NCBI GenBank assembly: GCA_964019695.1
Contig: OZ026515.1
Coordinates: 142,918,152 to 142,982,151, forward strand
Length of the DNA stretch: 64,000 nt
From: Loripinus fragilis
Taxonomy: Eukaryota > Mollusca > Bivalvia > Lucinida > Lucinidae
Direction of reading: 5' to 3'
The notes beneath the pieces were generated by a model, which was not told where the DNA came from, ran no database searches, and worked only from the letters and a program-made list of their open reading frames with translations. The position numbers were made by a program, and so were the translations under genes. Each line of letters opens with the position of its first letter. The stretch's first letter is position 1. Of this stretch, positions 41,901 to 52,039 are shown in pieces.

Positions 41901-44900
41901 TCTACAATCTTGTAATTTTGTCTTCCACTTAGGGTGAGGGGAGCATTTTTTTTTACGTGGATCCTGTTTGCATTGGCGTTAGTGTTGGCTTGACTGCATG
42001 CAACAAACACTTGACAAAACTTAAACTACATTGCATGGATATAAAGTTTACCATGCTGAAGAGTTTCGTAGGTTTTGGTGACCTTGACCTAGTGATCAAG
42101 GTCACTGTTGGATGTAAACTGGCAAATTTAAGCCAAGACTTAATTGTCATAGAACAAATCATCTGGACATCATACAGTGATTTGGAGGATGGAAAGGGTA
42201 GGTAAATCGGTTTTCTCCGAAAATACAGTTTAAATTATTTATATATACATGCAAAATGAGGATTGAGTTTACAGGCTGGTCCATGGTTGTCATTGGGTGT
42301 GCATCACAGAAAGTGATGTAATTATCCTGAGTATAGGGGAAAAACTTTTGCAGATAGCGTTGATCATAAAAGAACAACAATTTGATAGCACTCTTTGAAG
42401 ATTGTTATACTGCGAAACATGTTTCATACTGTTTACCATAATTATTGAACATAAATGGAAATTTATGCAAAGGTTTTAATACTTAGGGTAATTACTATTT
42501 GTTGTAAAACAGGTGTGTGCAGTACTTAGTGAGGTTCCTAGATAATTGTGAACAAGTTCAACTTATATACTTTTGCATAATGATGGTATTGATCTTCTTT
42601 GAAAAACCAAGATAACCATAACATTTTAAATCTATTTTTCTTACTCCGTTAGCAAAACATATGCTTCCACTGAGTACCACAACAGTCTCATGGGAAAAAA
42701 TGTTTAATGGGAAGATTTGGGAAAATATCACCTTTTATCAGTTCATGGAGCAAAGAGTGTCTTATAGAGTATCAGTTGACAGCACATGCAGAGAAATGGG
42801 AATTGACTTTGAGCTGCACTGTAATTTGAGCTGAGTCACCAGCAAAAAGAAGTGCTTAAATAAAACAAAATTCTCATGAGTTGGAGCTATTGCTTGTTTA
42901 AAGATTAGACTTCAATTATCTTTTATACCAATATTCAAGTGCCCTTTTTGTCTGACTCAGCTCTCCTGTTCCATTAGTAATTAGTCTTGTTGCCATGTAA
43001 CAGGGTAGAACCAGTGAAATTAATTTGAAATATTTAACCATATTTGGTGGTTAACCCTTAACCAGGATACTGACAAATACTCAAATAGTGAAGATCCAGT
43101 TTTGTTCTTTTCACTAAAATACTACCAATCACCAGTGACAGATTAGTCTCATGGCTTTTGAAAATTAAAGTGTGACACCTCAAAATATTGAAAAAAAAGT
43201 CTTCTAACCTTTGTTGACCCATTGTATATGAATGACTCTAAAATGAGTTCTTTGGCAAACAGTGGCACCCCAGATGAAATGCTGCATTATGCAGCATTTC
43301 ATCTGGGTCTATACACTGCTTGCTAAGACAAAAGCAATCTTTAGAGAAAGAAACAGAATTTTAGATGGGAATTCTAACATGTGACCCCTCCACTTGGGAC
43401 CATCCGAATCCATTAGTGCATAAAGGCTTAAAGCAAACTGGATGGAAGTTTTCTTCAGTCAATAAAAGGTTATACTGGTTCTACACTGTTCTCATGTAAC
43501 AACTAGATGTAGCTTAATTCCTCTGTTACTTTCTGTTTTGTTCTGTTAATCTTTATCTGTTGTTTTGTGGCAGACTATGAATTTTGTGGATAAAGGTGAT
43601 GTTGACGCAGCTATTTGGTTCACGTATCAGCTCAGTCCAATCACTGTTCAATACGTGGAAAAATACAAACCTCTCTATAGCTTTCTCACCTCTGTAAGTC
43701 TTTTAGGTTTGGGTTCAGTTTTATGGATTGGGAATCTTCTTATATTTTTGAAGGATTTTTAGCTCACCTGATCCAAAGGCTCCCAGTGGGCTTATAGGAT
43801 GAGACTGGAGCCGGCCTGATCGCTGTTTCAAGGTCAGAGTTACCTTCCTTTAAGCATATTCAATTATGGTGTCTCTAACCATTATGCTGGCTCTCAGGTG
43901 AGAGATCATTGCCCATTGGGCTACTTGTTTTCTTTAAGATTTACTCTCTTACCTCTTTCCTTGCTAGCTAGCAACAACTTTTGTCAACTGCTGAAAACCT
44001 TTGCAAACAGTTTGGACCCAGATCAGGACTGACAGAATGTCAGTCCTGATCTGGATCCAAACTGTTTGACACTCTGATAGAGTTCCTGAATTTTTTTTTT
44101 TTTTAATTAGTTTTTAGAAAAATTCAGACGAAAACAAAATCATGAAAAATTACCCAGCATGCATGGAGTTAAGTATATTGTATTTTTATATTTTTGAATC
44201 TCAGTGACGGCTTCATAGGCTTCTGGCTTCTTGTCAAATATGCACAGCATAGCTTAGAGGATAACCTTCATAAAATTGAAATGCTAGTTTTATGGGCAGA
44301 AATATTGTTTAATGATAATGCTGAACGGAATCTATAGAACATATTTTACCATTAAATCAATGGTTTGCCTCGCCTAGATGATACTTTTTTGTACAGTTAT
44401 CTCAGAGCACTTTTTCTTATTTTTACATTTTATAGTAATGTTTTCCAAAACATTTTCTGATGTCAGCCAATGAAAGCGATGTTACTTGATGTTGGGTTTC
44501 TTACATTTTATCAAATATTTGCATGTTTTCCACAATATTTTAACTTTACTTCTAATCTTCGTTGCTCCCATTTAGACACGAAATACAGTACAACCTGTCT
44601 TAAGCGGCCATTTAAAAATAGACAAAACCAAGGTCTAAATGGAGATCGAAAGTATTGCAGAATGCTCCCAGTGCAGCATTCTGCAATACTTTTGACCTCC
44701 ATTAAGGGATAATCGGTATTGAAAACCAAATTTTGGTGTTCTTTTTGAGTGGCCGCTTAAGACAGGTTTTACTGTAGGTAAATCACCTATAGAAATATGC
44801 ATGTGCATCACATGCTTGTCAAGCCACAATGGTGTATTTAAATTTTATGAAGTTTATACTTCTCTTCATGGGTGATTGTACTTTATATCAAGTGTAAAAG

Positions 44901-47761
44901 GCTTAAGACTATATGACCAGTCAGGTTTCTAACAAGTCATAGGCTGTGAGCATTAAAAATCTGACCTTGAGCAGTTGAATAAGAATTTCGTACTTGCACA
45001 ATCACATTTCAACATTGGTGAGTTTAAGTAGAAGACTACCGGAGAGTATATTAATGTGTTTTTTCCATATTATGCTGCTCAAATCTTAATACTGAAGTAA
45101 ACACAAAACAACAGATTAAGAGGATGCTGCATCTCACCAGGTCTTGCACTCTTTCCTAAATAAAAACTAGGCTCAGGAAAACAACACAATAAATTGAGAA
45201 AAAAAGTTATCCTTTATCTGTATGATCAATGTCAAGCAGTCTTTCTAAATATTTATGGTTATAACAGATGCAAGCTTTATTAGAAGCTCTACAACTGGCA
45301 TCTCATTATAATTTTTACCTCCTGGGAAACTTTGGATTGCTTTTCTGTCGTCTGCGAAAGTGTTTCAAAATCATTTTTTTCAATAACTTCTTACCGGAAT
45401 ACCATCTTAGTACTAGTGTCAAATAGATTGGATCCAGATAAGGCCAGACATTTTGTCCAGCATGATCTGGGTCTAATCTGTTTGCAAAGGTTATGAGCAG
45501 AGAGCAGTAGTTGACAATGAGTTAATGCCAGCCTAAGTTCAACAATAGTCTCTATTGTGTCCAACCAATTCTGAGTGGAATGCAGTGGCTCAGTGGTATT
45601 ACTAAGAGTGCTTGACTTGAGATCGAGGTTGCTAATTGAGCCACACCTGAGGCACTGTGTTGTGTTCTTGAGCAAGACATTTTATTCTTATTTTAGCACT
45701 GATTTAATGCAGGAAACATTGTGACATGACTGAAAAAGTGTAGATTACAATGTAAAGTATTGACTCAAATGAAAAAAGCAATTGAAAGTCATAGCTGAAA
45801 TAGAAGTTGTGTTTACTTAATGCAAACATTAAGCCCACTGCACCTAGAACAGCCAGAGCTTTATAGAGGTTTGATTGTTCCTTAATAGAGATTGGATTCT
45901 TCCTGACTAAAAGATTCTTCCATCTTTTTTGATACATTCATATAGTGACCAAACATAGCTTTTCGTGCATTAACATTCACCTGTCAGCCATGGCTTTAGT
46001 AAAAGGAGAAATTTAGCTTAAACAAATGGTAATTGTTTTTAACAGGTGTAGATTTTCACCTTCATTTTATTTGCTGGTGTTGGATTTATTATTTTGGGGA
46101 TTTATGGGTTTGGGCTTCTATTAAGCATAAAGGCTTGTTGTTACCCTATTGAAATATTTTTATTACCTGCAACATGATATAGGGTCCCATTAGATGTAAA
46201 TGTACTTTTTTTTTGTCTGATCAGGATTCATTTCGTTTTCTTCATTGATAAAATTAGTTTAGAGTGCATTTGAATATATGCAGCAGAAGTAATAAACAGA
46301 CAACATTTTCTCGACAAAAATATGAGCAGGTTAAGGGTTAATAAAAAGGAGATGAACTTCATAAAAGTTTCACTGCAGAAACTATATTTATCTTCTCCAT
46401 AGCCCTAGAAGTATCCTTATCAGTATATGCCTCAAAAGAATGATCTATTAAAGTTATATTTTAAATGGTCTAAAAATTTGAACACTTTTCCCTTTTTGTT
46501 CTTTTATAAAATATCAGTTAATAGGGCTAGAAATCACAAAATGCATGTCGAAATGACAATCAGGGAAGACCCAGATCAGACTGTTTCATAAGAAGCTGTC
46601 TGATCTGGGTCTGTACTGTTTTCCTATGCATTTTTTGCAGGCAACTAGTGTTAAGAACATCTACTGTATTCATTTAACTCATTGCCTACTTGTGCCATCT
46701 GCTCATAACCTTTGCAAACAAATTGGACCCAGATCTGGCTTGACGTTTTGTCGAGCCTGATTTGGATCCAATCTGTTTAACCCTCATATGGTATTCCTGA
46801 AAGAATTTTTCGAAAAAGTTAATTTTGAAAAAATCAGCAGATGACAAAAAAGCATGAAAAAAAGAGTTAAGTGCCTCAATGAAGAGTTTAAAATTAGATC
46901 ACCAGAAAAGAACTAGTTTATGAGATTTTGGTACTTTATAATGTTGCCAGGCAACCAGTGAATGCTCAGATCAGCGTGTGTTACTGCAATCTTGTTAAAA
47001 GATTCCCTGCTGGCTCCTACAGAGTATTGAAATTAGATGAGAGGTCAGGCCTAAAGGATAGTATGCCATAGCATGTTTAGTGAATGAATTTTCAGATATA
47101 AGATCAGTGCCGTTTTCTGATTGATTGGGCCTAATGGTTTGATGTTGGAATTAGAAAGTATCAAATAAGCATCTTTTTTTATTCTTTAATCCTTTCTATA
47201 CTAGTGACTCTTAAATGCTTACTTTGGCAATCAGTGAAGACCAAGATGAAACGCCATTTTATGCTACATTTCATCAGGGTCTATACTATTTGCTAACGCA
47301 AAGAAGGATCTTCAGAGAAAGAAACATACTTTTTATTTGGGAAGTAACCTGTTGACCCTCCATATATACAATTGACCATCCCAAGTTTATTGAATCAAAC
47401 CAGAAGGAAGAATCCATCAGGTCCCAGATAAGAGTGTGTAACTGAAAATTGTTTTTCTTATTTCTCAACCAAAACATATGTTGTGGGTACTCAAAAGAAC
47501 CATTTTAATGAGACAGTTCTTTTGAGCACCCAAAATACATGTTTAAACTGATAGATAAGAAATAATCGAAATTTTACGTTGAAAAAGTTTGCTTAGCTGG
47601 ACCTATGATCGATTAGTATTTGAAAGGGTTAATTTTGTACTGTCTTGTTTCAGGTATGTGCCATAATAGGAGGAACATTCACAGTAGCTGGTATCTTAGA
47701 CTCCCTTATCTTCTCTGCTTCAGAAATAGTTAAAAAGGTGCAGCTAGGAAAACTGACTTGA
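29800..47761 (+). CDS. ERGIC1: ERGIC1 (ERGIC-32), ER-Golgi intermediate compartment protein 1; exons 2-9
   Basis: Eight constitutive exons plus one extra exon, all with AG/GT borders and matching phases, give about 283 residues from exon 2 on, against about 290 for the vertebrate protein, so exon 1 should add only a start Met and a few residues; it was not found here. The protein cycles between ER and Golgi in COPII/COPI vesicles with the ERGIC2/ERGIC3 (Erv41/Erv46) cargo receptors. Two membrane spans flank a long lumenal domain: TM1 in exon 2 (ISVCSILFIVYLFLSEL), TM2 in exon 9 (VCAIIGGTFTVAGILDSLIF). Signature stretches are FDIYRKIPKDLTQPTTTGA, VGLDIQDDMGRHEVG and AIWFRYEMSPITVKYTE. Introns are full of MITEs and SINEs. 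Two oddities are a triplicated acceptor before exon 3 and a duplicated exon 8. Confidence 0.95.
31344..31580 (+). mobile_element. piggyBac-type MITE, copy 2
   Basis: CCCTTAAAGCGCCAA...TTGGCGCATTAAGGG ends, TTAA on the right (31581-31584) and TAAA on the left. The centre is a GAGCAGTCTGATCTGG palindrome. It lies in ERGIC1 intron 2. Confidence 0.75.
31775..31985 (+). repeat. palindromic repeat family T, first full copy
   Basis: The core ACATATGTTATGGGTACTCA, a GAGACGGTTC hairpin and TAAGAAA ends recur at 32863-32992, 33223-33390, 33822-33985, 37455-37600, 37815-38005 and 47420-47620, with a fragment at 2225-2270. Most copies lie in ERGIC1 introns. Each folds into a hairpin centred on CTCAATGAG. 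MITE-like. Confidence 0.7.
31997..32364 (+). repeat. perfect 121-bp tandem triplication covering the exon 3 acceptor
   Basis: Units start at 31997, 32118 and 32239 and look identical. Each holds the intron end (TTTGTTTGTTTTTTCAG) and the first ~22 nt of exon 3. Acceptors therefore occur at 32094, 32215 and 32336. Only the third leads into the complete exon; reading on from the first or second runs into a stop after about 15 codons. Very recent duplication or an assembly artefact. Confidence 0.9.
32337..32428 (+). CDS. ERGIC1: ERGIC1 exon 3
   Basis: 92 nt after the third TTTTTTCAG acceptor, to a GTAAGT donor. Encodes ESELIVDDPVKYSEKIPVFI and on to KCD, the start of the lumenal domain. Confidence 0.9.
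33563..33805 (+). repeat. palindromic repeat family U, copy 1
   Basis: GTTAAATACCAACAATTGTT hairpin with GCTCATAAAAACTAAAATAC on one side and GCTCAGTTGAG on the other. Copies are at 57255-57485, 57705-57895 and 58258-58490. Confidence 0.7.
34003..34127 (+). CDS. ERGIC1: ERGIC1 exon 4
   Basis: 125 nt, acceptor TGTATTTCAG, donor GTAAGT. Encodes VGLDIQDDMGRHEVGF... to HFLINK and ends in phase 0. Confidence 0.95.
34188..34505 (+). repeat. repeat family V, copy 1
   Basis: Contains CCATGCAATAAAATCGATAA and ACCACTAGTGG followed by GACGTCC, and a GAGATAAAA hairpin. Related copies: 51495-51905 (inverted), 61285-61510 and, more diverged, 62270-62545. DNA-transposon-derived by appearance. Confidence 0.65.
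35730..35843 (+). CDS. ERGIC1: ERGIC1 exon 5
   Basis: 114 nt, acceptor TTGTTCAG, donor GTAACT. Encodes VPGNFHVSTHSAQRQPEKPD...MTHILHKVRFG, matching the conserved GNFHVSTHSA/THVIHKLSFG segment of the COPII-coated ERV domain. Confidence 0.95.
35977..36112. repeat. inverted-repeat MITE in ERGIC1 intron 5
   Basis: GCGTTTTGGTAATCACCCG at the left is mirrored by GATGATAACCAAAAC at the right, with a perfect inner hairpin (CATTATCAGCCCGAGAGCTT / AGCTCGAGGGCTGATAATG). Confidence 0.65.
36985..37290 (-). mobile_element. tRNA-derived SINE family B, inverted copy
   Basis: Reverse complement of the 59848-60167 family: the CCTCCCTTC(C/T)GCTGA, CCTGCCCAGG-like and GACCGTCCC(A/G)AC blocks match, and its AACAAACACAG tail lies at the low-coordinate end. 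Confidence 0.7.
37359..37413 (+). CDS. ERGIC1: ERGIC1 exon 6
   Basis: 55 nt between TTTATTTCAG and GTAAGT. Encodes EVKGSFNPLENLDKSKGE plus one base, matching the family's GAFNALGG...L region. Confidence 0.9.
38033..38133 (+). CDS. ERGIC1: ERGIC1 exon 7
   Basis: 101 nt between TTTTTTCAG and GTAAGT. Encodes MATHDYILRVVPTVYVDRSG...YQYTYSYR, matching SHDYILKIVPTVYED in vertebrates. Confidence 0.95.
38546..38913. mobile_element. 368-bp inverted-repeat element
   Basis: CAGGGGACAAAAAT...ATTTTTGTCCCCTG ends. The interior repeats CTCGTCCTGCAGGACAAGTG-type palindromes. The ends resemble hAT-type termini, but no 8-bp TSD was found. Confidence 0.6.
39191..39383 (+). mobile_element. tRNA-derived SINE, diverged family A/B relative
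   Basis: GAGTGCAGTGGCTCAGTTGG head, CCTTGAGCAAGACG body and an AAACAAACAAA tail. The final part resembles family B. Confidence 0.65.
39818..40024. mobile_element. pogo-like MITE, copy 1
   Basis: CAGTAAAACCTGTG...CATAGGTTTTACTG flanked by TA on both sides. Internal GGAGCATTCC hairpin. Close relative at 44586-44774 and a more diverged one at 56626-56842. Confidence 0.75.
40241..40438 (+). mobile_element. tRNA-derived SINE family A, copy 2, with 13-bp TSD
   Basis: The best-defined insertion: AAGACTTATGTGG duplicated at 40226-40238 and 40439-40451. B box GGTTCGAGCC. Tail AATCAATCAATC. Confidence 0.9.
40460..41045 (+). repeat. tandem repeat, ~170-bp unit, about 3.5 copies
   Basis: GAACACTCT followed by a TCATTTAT block recurs near 40617 and 40786, and degenerate near 40938, with GGATTACTTTCATC and ACGATAACCAAGAT in each unit. 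It lies in ERGIC1 intron 7. Confidence 0.75.
41212..41334 (+). CDS. ERGIC1: ERGIC1 exon 8a
   Basis: 123 nt between TTTTCTACAG and GTAAGTC, phase 0 at both ends. Encodes EIVQYGHGGRAHPAIWFRYE... to HFLTT, the orthologue-like version of the lumenal segment before TM2. Confidence 0.95.
43574..43693 (+). CDS. ERGIC1: ERGIC1 exon 8b (duplicated alternative exon)
   Basis: 120 nt between TTTTGTGGCAG and GTAAGTC, phase 0 at both ends. Encodes FVDKGDVDAAIWFTYQLSPI... to SFLTS, clearly homologous to exon 8a (shared AIWF-Y--SPITV-Y-E--KPLY-FLT) but about half its residues differ. It keeps an open frame and both splice sites, so it is probably used as an alternative to exon 8a. Joint inclusion would also stay in frame. 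Confidence 0.85.
43985..44172 (+). repeat. palindromic MITE family P2, first of many copies
   Basis: Core TTTGGACCCAGATCAGG / CCTGATCTGGATCCAAAC hairpin, then GTTTGACA, a CCTGAA...TTTT block and AGCATGCA near the end. Similar units lie near 45395-45520, 46679-46872, 50022-50222, 51290-51480, 58590-58805, 58981-59180 and 60410-60555. Better copies are bounded by TTAACTC / GAGTTAA, suggesting piggyBac-type TTAA targets. Confidence 0.7.
44586..44774. mobile_element. pogo-like MITE, copy 2
   Basis: CAGTACAACCTGTCTTAAGC...GCTTAAGACAGGTTTTACTG between TA dinucleotides (44584-44585 and 44775-44776). CAGT ends plus a TA target fit pogo/Tc1 non-autonomous elements. Confidence 0.8.
45573..45765 (+). 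mobile_element. tRNA-derived SINE family A, diverged copy
   Basis: GCAGTGGCTCAGTGGTATTA with a short internal insertion, then GAGTGCTTGACTTGAGA and TTGAGCAAGACA. Tail degraded. Confidence 0.65.
47654..47761 (+). CDS. ERGIC1: ERGIC1 exon 9 (last coding exon)
   Basis: After TCTTGTTTCAG, 108 nt encode VCAIIGGTFTVAGILDSLIF (TM2), then SASEIVKKVQLGKLT and TGA at 47759-47761. The end matches the vertebrate KKIQLGK tail. Confidence 0.95.
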   Translation, partial: VCAIIGGTFTVAGILDSLIFSASEIVKKVQLGKLT

Positions 47762-47875
47762 GAGACAAAGAATCTTAGGTTACTTTATCCAATTACCATG
47801 GCCTTTTTAAAAGTGCATTTACATGCAGCCATTCCATATTTAGGGACATTTTTGGTAGATTGTAGCCGTGACCTT

Positions 47876-47881
47876 AATAAA
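47876..47881 (+). terminator. candidate ERGIC1 polyadenylation signal
   Basis: AATAAA 115 nt after the stop codon. The real 3' UTR could be longer. Confidence 0.45.
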
Positions 47882-48563
47882 AATCCATGATGATGTTATT
47901 TCACCACTTTAGTACAAAAATTGCTGATGGTATTTTTTTTAAAAATGATAATTTAAAATTAATTCCCAGTGATCTGGTTAAATAGTAGGAGGGAGGATGA
48001 AAAGCTTGTTGAAAAGACACAGATCTGTCACTATATAATGTCATGGCAACAGTCTGCCAGAAGTTCCCTAACTGTATACAGTGTATGTAAACCTGTCATA
48101 TGCTCATGATCTGATTTAATTGCAAACAATTCTTACTTAAACCATGTATTGCTGAATATGTCAATCTTTGTTATCAGCTTCTGTTTATAAGCCAATCAAT
48201 TTGCACAAATCCAGTTATTACAATGAATCAAAGGATGTATGGAAAGTGGTGTGGGTCCTGATCTGATCAGCTAGTTTATGAAGACAGCTCATCTGAATCT
48301 ACACTGATTAACCCTTAAAGTGCAACCAAATATTTGTAGCAGAAATTTCAATTTTAGTAGCTGCTTTAAGAACTAAATAAGGTTTAATATTCCAGAAGAA
48401 TTGTCTGCTGGCAGACAGTGCACATGAAATATCAAGACTTAATTCACCAAAAATCAAGGAAAATACCCCAGACTTTGTCATCTGCTGCAGCCACTCAATA
48501 TTGGTTATCAGAGGAAAATTTCCTCGTTCAGCAGTAACTGCTTTGAAAAAAATATATTTTTAA

Positions 48564-48801
48564 CCCTTAATGCGCCAATCGCAACAAATTGTCTGCTTTT
48601 CTCGTCTGCAAAAATGTTTAAGAAGCCTCTATGGCAAACAGTGTGGACCCAGATCAGACTGCTCCTATAGGAGCAGTCTGTTCTGGGTCCACGCTGTTTG
48701 CTTCTATACTTAATTTGTCAGTAATGTTAGGCAATTTTTTGCAGCAGACGACTTCAGCAGACGACATTTTCAGATGCATTTTTTTCTTGGCGCTTTAAGG
48801 G
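48564..48801 (-). mobile_element. piggyBac-type MITE, copy 3, TTAA on both sides
   Basis: CCCTTAATGCGCCAATCGCA...TTGGCGCTTTAAGGG between TTAA 48560-48563 and 48802-48805. Same family as 31344-31580, opposite orientation. Confidence 0.85.
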
Positions 48802-49623
48802 TTAAAAGCTAATGTGCAAGTTTACCTGGGTATCCAGTGCGTATCTGTGCATACAAGGCAATGTTTTTGTTGGTTTTAAATAGTATCAGCAAACGAGAAA
48901 TCTATGCATTTACAGAAAATGAGGGTTTGATATTTTTATGACATTAAATGATTTTATTAATTAAATATGATACTATAACATTTATATAGCCAGAATGACA
49001 GGGCCAATACAGGAAAAGCTTGCATTGGTGCTTTTTTCCTGTATTGACCCTGTTTTTCTGTTTTGGCCCTGTCGTATGTTTGATTGTTGAAGCTCTGCAT
49101 TAATGGATGTAACACCTATACTGGATCTGAGACTTGGAGCCTTATGGAGGTGCATGGTCATCGACTAGTAGCATTCTTTATAGTGATGTCATATATTTAC
49201 ATGACATGACATCATTTAATTATGTTCCCTGGTATAATGTAATACAGTGGTCATTGCATTAGTTAATTGATAAAAGTTTCATTAATCAAGTAATTTCATA
49301 TTGGCCCAGTTACTGGGATTGTATTTCAGGACGAGAAACACTGATGTTTGAGTCCAAAAAAAGTTATTTGTATTGTATTGTATTGGTTCTCTGTTGTATA
49401 GGCCTTCAGCCTTGGGCCATGCAGCAAGTCATTATGGGTAACTAGGCCACTTCCTAAAATTTATTGATTAATGAAATTATAGTGCAGAACATTTTATCAA
49501 TCAATTCTGACAGTAAGCAGTTTTTAAGACATTAACTCACCATTAACTCACCATTACCGAGGTCGTACCAAGCTGCTAGGCAACTTCTAAAGACCCATTT
49601 GACATCTTTTACAGTTTGCAAGA

Positions 49624-49818
49624 GGGAGCGCAGTGGCTCAGTGGTAGAGTGCTTGACTTGAGACCGAGGGGCCACAGGTTCGAGCCTCGCCAGCGTCACT
49701 GTGTTGTGTCCTTGAGCAAAACACATTAATCCTAGCTTAGTATTGGTTCAACCCTGGAAGACCCGTCCCTATATAACTGAAGATTGTTGATGGGATGTAA
49801 AGAATCAAATCAAACAAA
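49624..49818 (+). mobile_element. tRNA-derived SINE family A, copy 3
   Basis: Full-length, CAAAAC tail. ACAGTTTGCAAGA before and ACAGTTTCCAAGA after the element are a 13-bp TSD with one mismatch. Confidence 0.85.
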
Positions 49819-52039
49819 ACAGTTTCCAAGAAAGCTTTAATAAGAGCATAATGATAACTGGAGGGTAATCTGACAGGCATATTGTTTGGTTTCAATCAAC
49901 ATCTTTCTTTAATAATGGAGAGATTTGGTTAGTATAAAGACTGTAATTAGCCTAAATATTTATACAGATAAAGTTTGGGCAAATAATGTAAACCTTGATC
50001 AAATTTCTCCTTCTAATTCATTACTTACTAGTGTTGCCTGCTGATAACCTTTACAAACTGCTTGGGTCCAGGCCAGGCCCAACAAAGTGTCAGGCCTGAT
50101 CTGGATGCAAACAGTTGATACTCAGATGGTATTCCTGAAAGAATTTTTCGAAGCAGTTGATTTTGAAAAAAAATCGACAGACAACATAAAGCATGCAAAA
50201 TTTTACAGGGGGCAAAGAGTTAAAGTAGCAGTCTGATCAGGGTTATATGGACCTCGTCGCGAACAAACCTGTCTTCGGGGTGTCCGACAAAGCCAGTTTC
50301 AAACCAGTCTCCTCAGCTACAGAGACTAGCTAAAAAATTAAAATTTCACCTGTAGGAAGTTTACATACTGTACCAAAAAGCGAATAACAAAGGCGCTGAC
50401 CAGACTGTGCGGATGCGCAGGCTGGTCTGCGCCTGTGTTGTTCACAAACTCCCAAAGACAGATTTTTTCATGTCAAGGCCCATATGATATTTGCTATTCT
50501 GTCACTACCTTTTACACACCTCATCTGATTGTGAAAAATATTTTTGAAAAATTTACAATAAATACTGTAAGGGGGTAAGTGCTCTGAATATTTAGTTTAA
50601 TTTTGATAGAACAGTTAAATTAATTATAATTCCATATCACTATTGTGTCGTGCCAATCACATTGATATGAATTTGCTATTTAACACTGTAATGCACTCAA
50701 GCTGACCAAAACTTGTGAATTTTGGCCTGTCTGAGTGCAATAGGGTTAAGCCACATGACCAGTCCCGCCTTGTCTTCCAAATGCTAAATACAATCATGCT
50801 GTATACACTTTCATATTCAGAATGACTAAAACTATAAAAAGGTTTGGTCATTCTGGATGCATAAGGGCTAACCCTTGTCATCTGAAACTGATATTTTTTT
50901 CTCAGCTTCTGATGAGGATTTACACCATGCTCAATCTGTCTTTGAATCTATGGTAATAAATGGAATCATTTAACCCTTGTATACTGGAAACCCCCAAACA
51001 GGTACTTTGGCAAACAGTGAAGACCAAGATGAAATGCAGCACAATGCTGCATTTCATCAGGGTCTACACTGTTTGCTAATATTAAAGCAACCATCTGGAA
51101 CAGAAATACATTTTAATTTAGAAAATTTTACCTGTGACCCCTTAAAGTACACAATGGGCAGTCCCATACTTATTGTAGCAATATGTATGGGAAAATCCAT
51201 CAGAATACAAAAGGTTAAAAAAAGCTTCATTATTCCATTATTTAATGTTGATACATGTATAGGCAATTTATCTACATGTGCTAGTGGTGACTTTTTCTAT
51301 CTGCTGATAACCTTTAAAAATAGTTTGGACCCAGGTCAGGATCGCAGAATATCCCTCCTGATTTGGATCCAAACTGTTTGACAATCTGATAGTGTTTCGG
51401 ATAGAATTTTTTAAAAAGTTAATTTTGGAAAAAGTCAGCAGAGGACACTAAAAGCATGAATAAATTATTAAGCATGCAAAACAATAAAGACGAAGACCAC
51501 TGTTCTATGATAAAAACATGATTGTGTTGATCTTACTTTGTCACAAGTTAAAAGAGATTTTTTTAAATAGAGAATCTTACATGAGTGCTCATGTTCTTTG
51601 ATTTTATTAAACAAGTTGGGGAAAAGAGATAAAAGGCGAGGCTTGCTGAGTATTTTATCTCTTTTTCGCAACAAGTTTAATAAATTTAATAATACAGGAG
51701 CACGAATGTTAGATTATATTTATCAAAGGACATTAAAATACTTAACAATTGCATTTTTGGTGTGAAATCGTCAAGATTTTCCCGTATTTTAAGCAAGGTT
51801 AAAATGGACGTCATTACGTTTCCTGAAAATCTGTAACCCACTGGTGGTTTATTGATTTTATTGCATGGCGTTATATCACTCTCAGACGCAACCTCGTGTG
51901 ATAATTGCTTTTATTTGATTGTATTGCTGTGATAGACTTCCTTGCATATTTCATGGAAAAGTCTTGTTAAGACTATCACATATTGATGAATGAGCCTTTT
52001 ATAAACTATCTCTCATATTTATGGATAAGTCCACCATTA

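Larger units (their letters stand above)
47762..52039. other. ERGIC1 3' flank: repeats only
   Basis: Apart from the listed MITEs, SINEs and repeats, including the ATGAAATGCAGC palindrome unit at 50970-51220 (relatives at 43195-43430 and 47190-47420), no coding or RNA gene was recognised. Confidence 0.6.
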
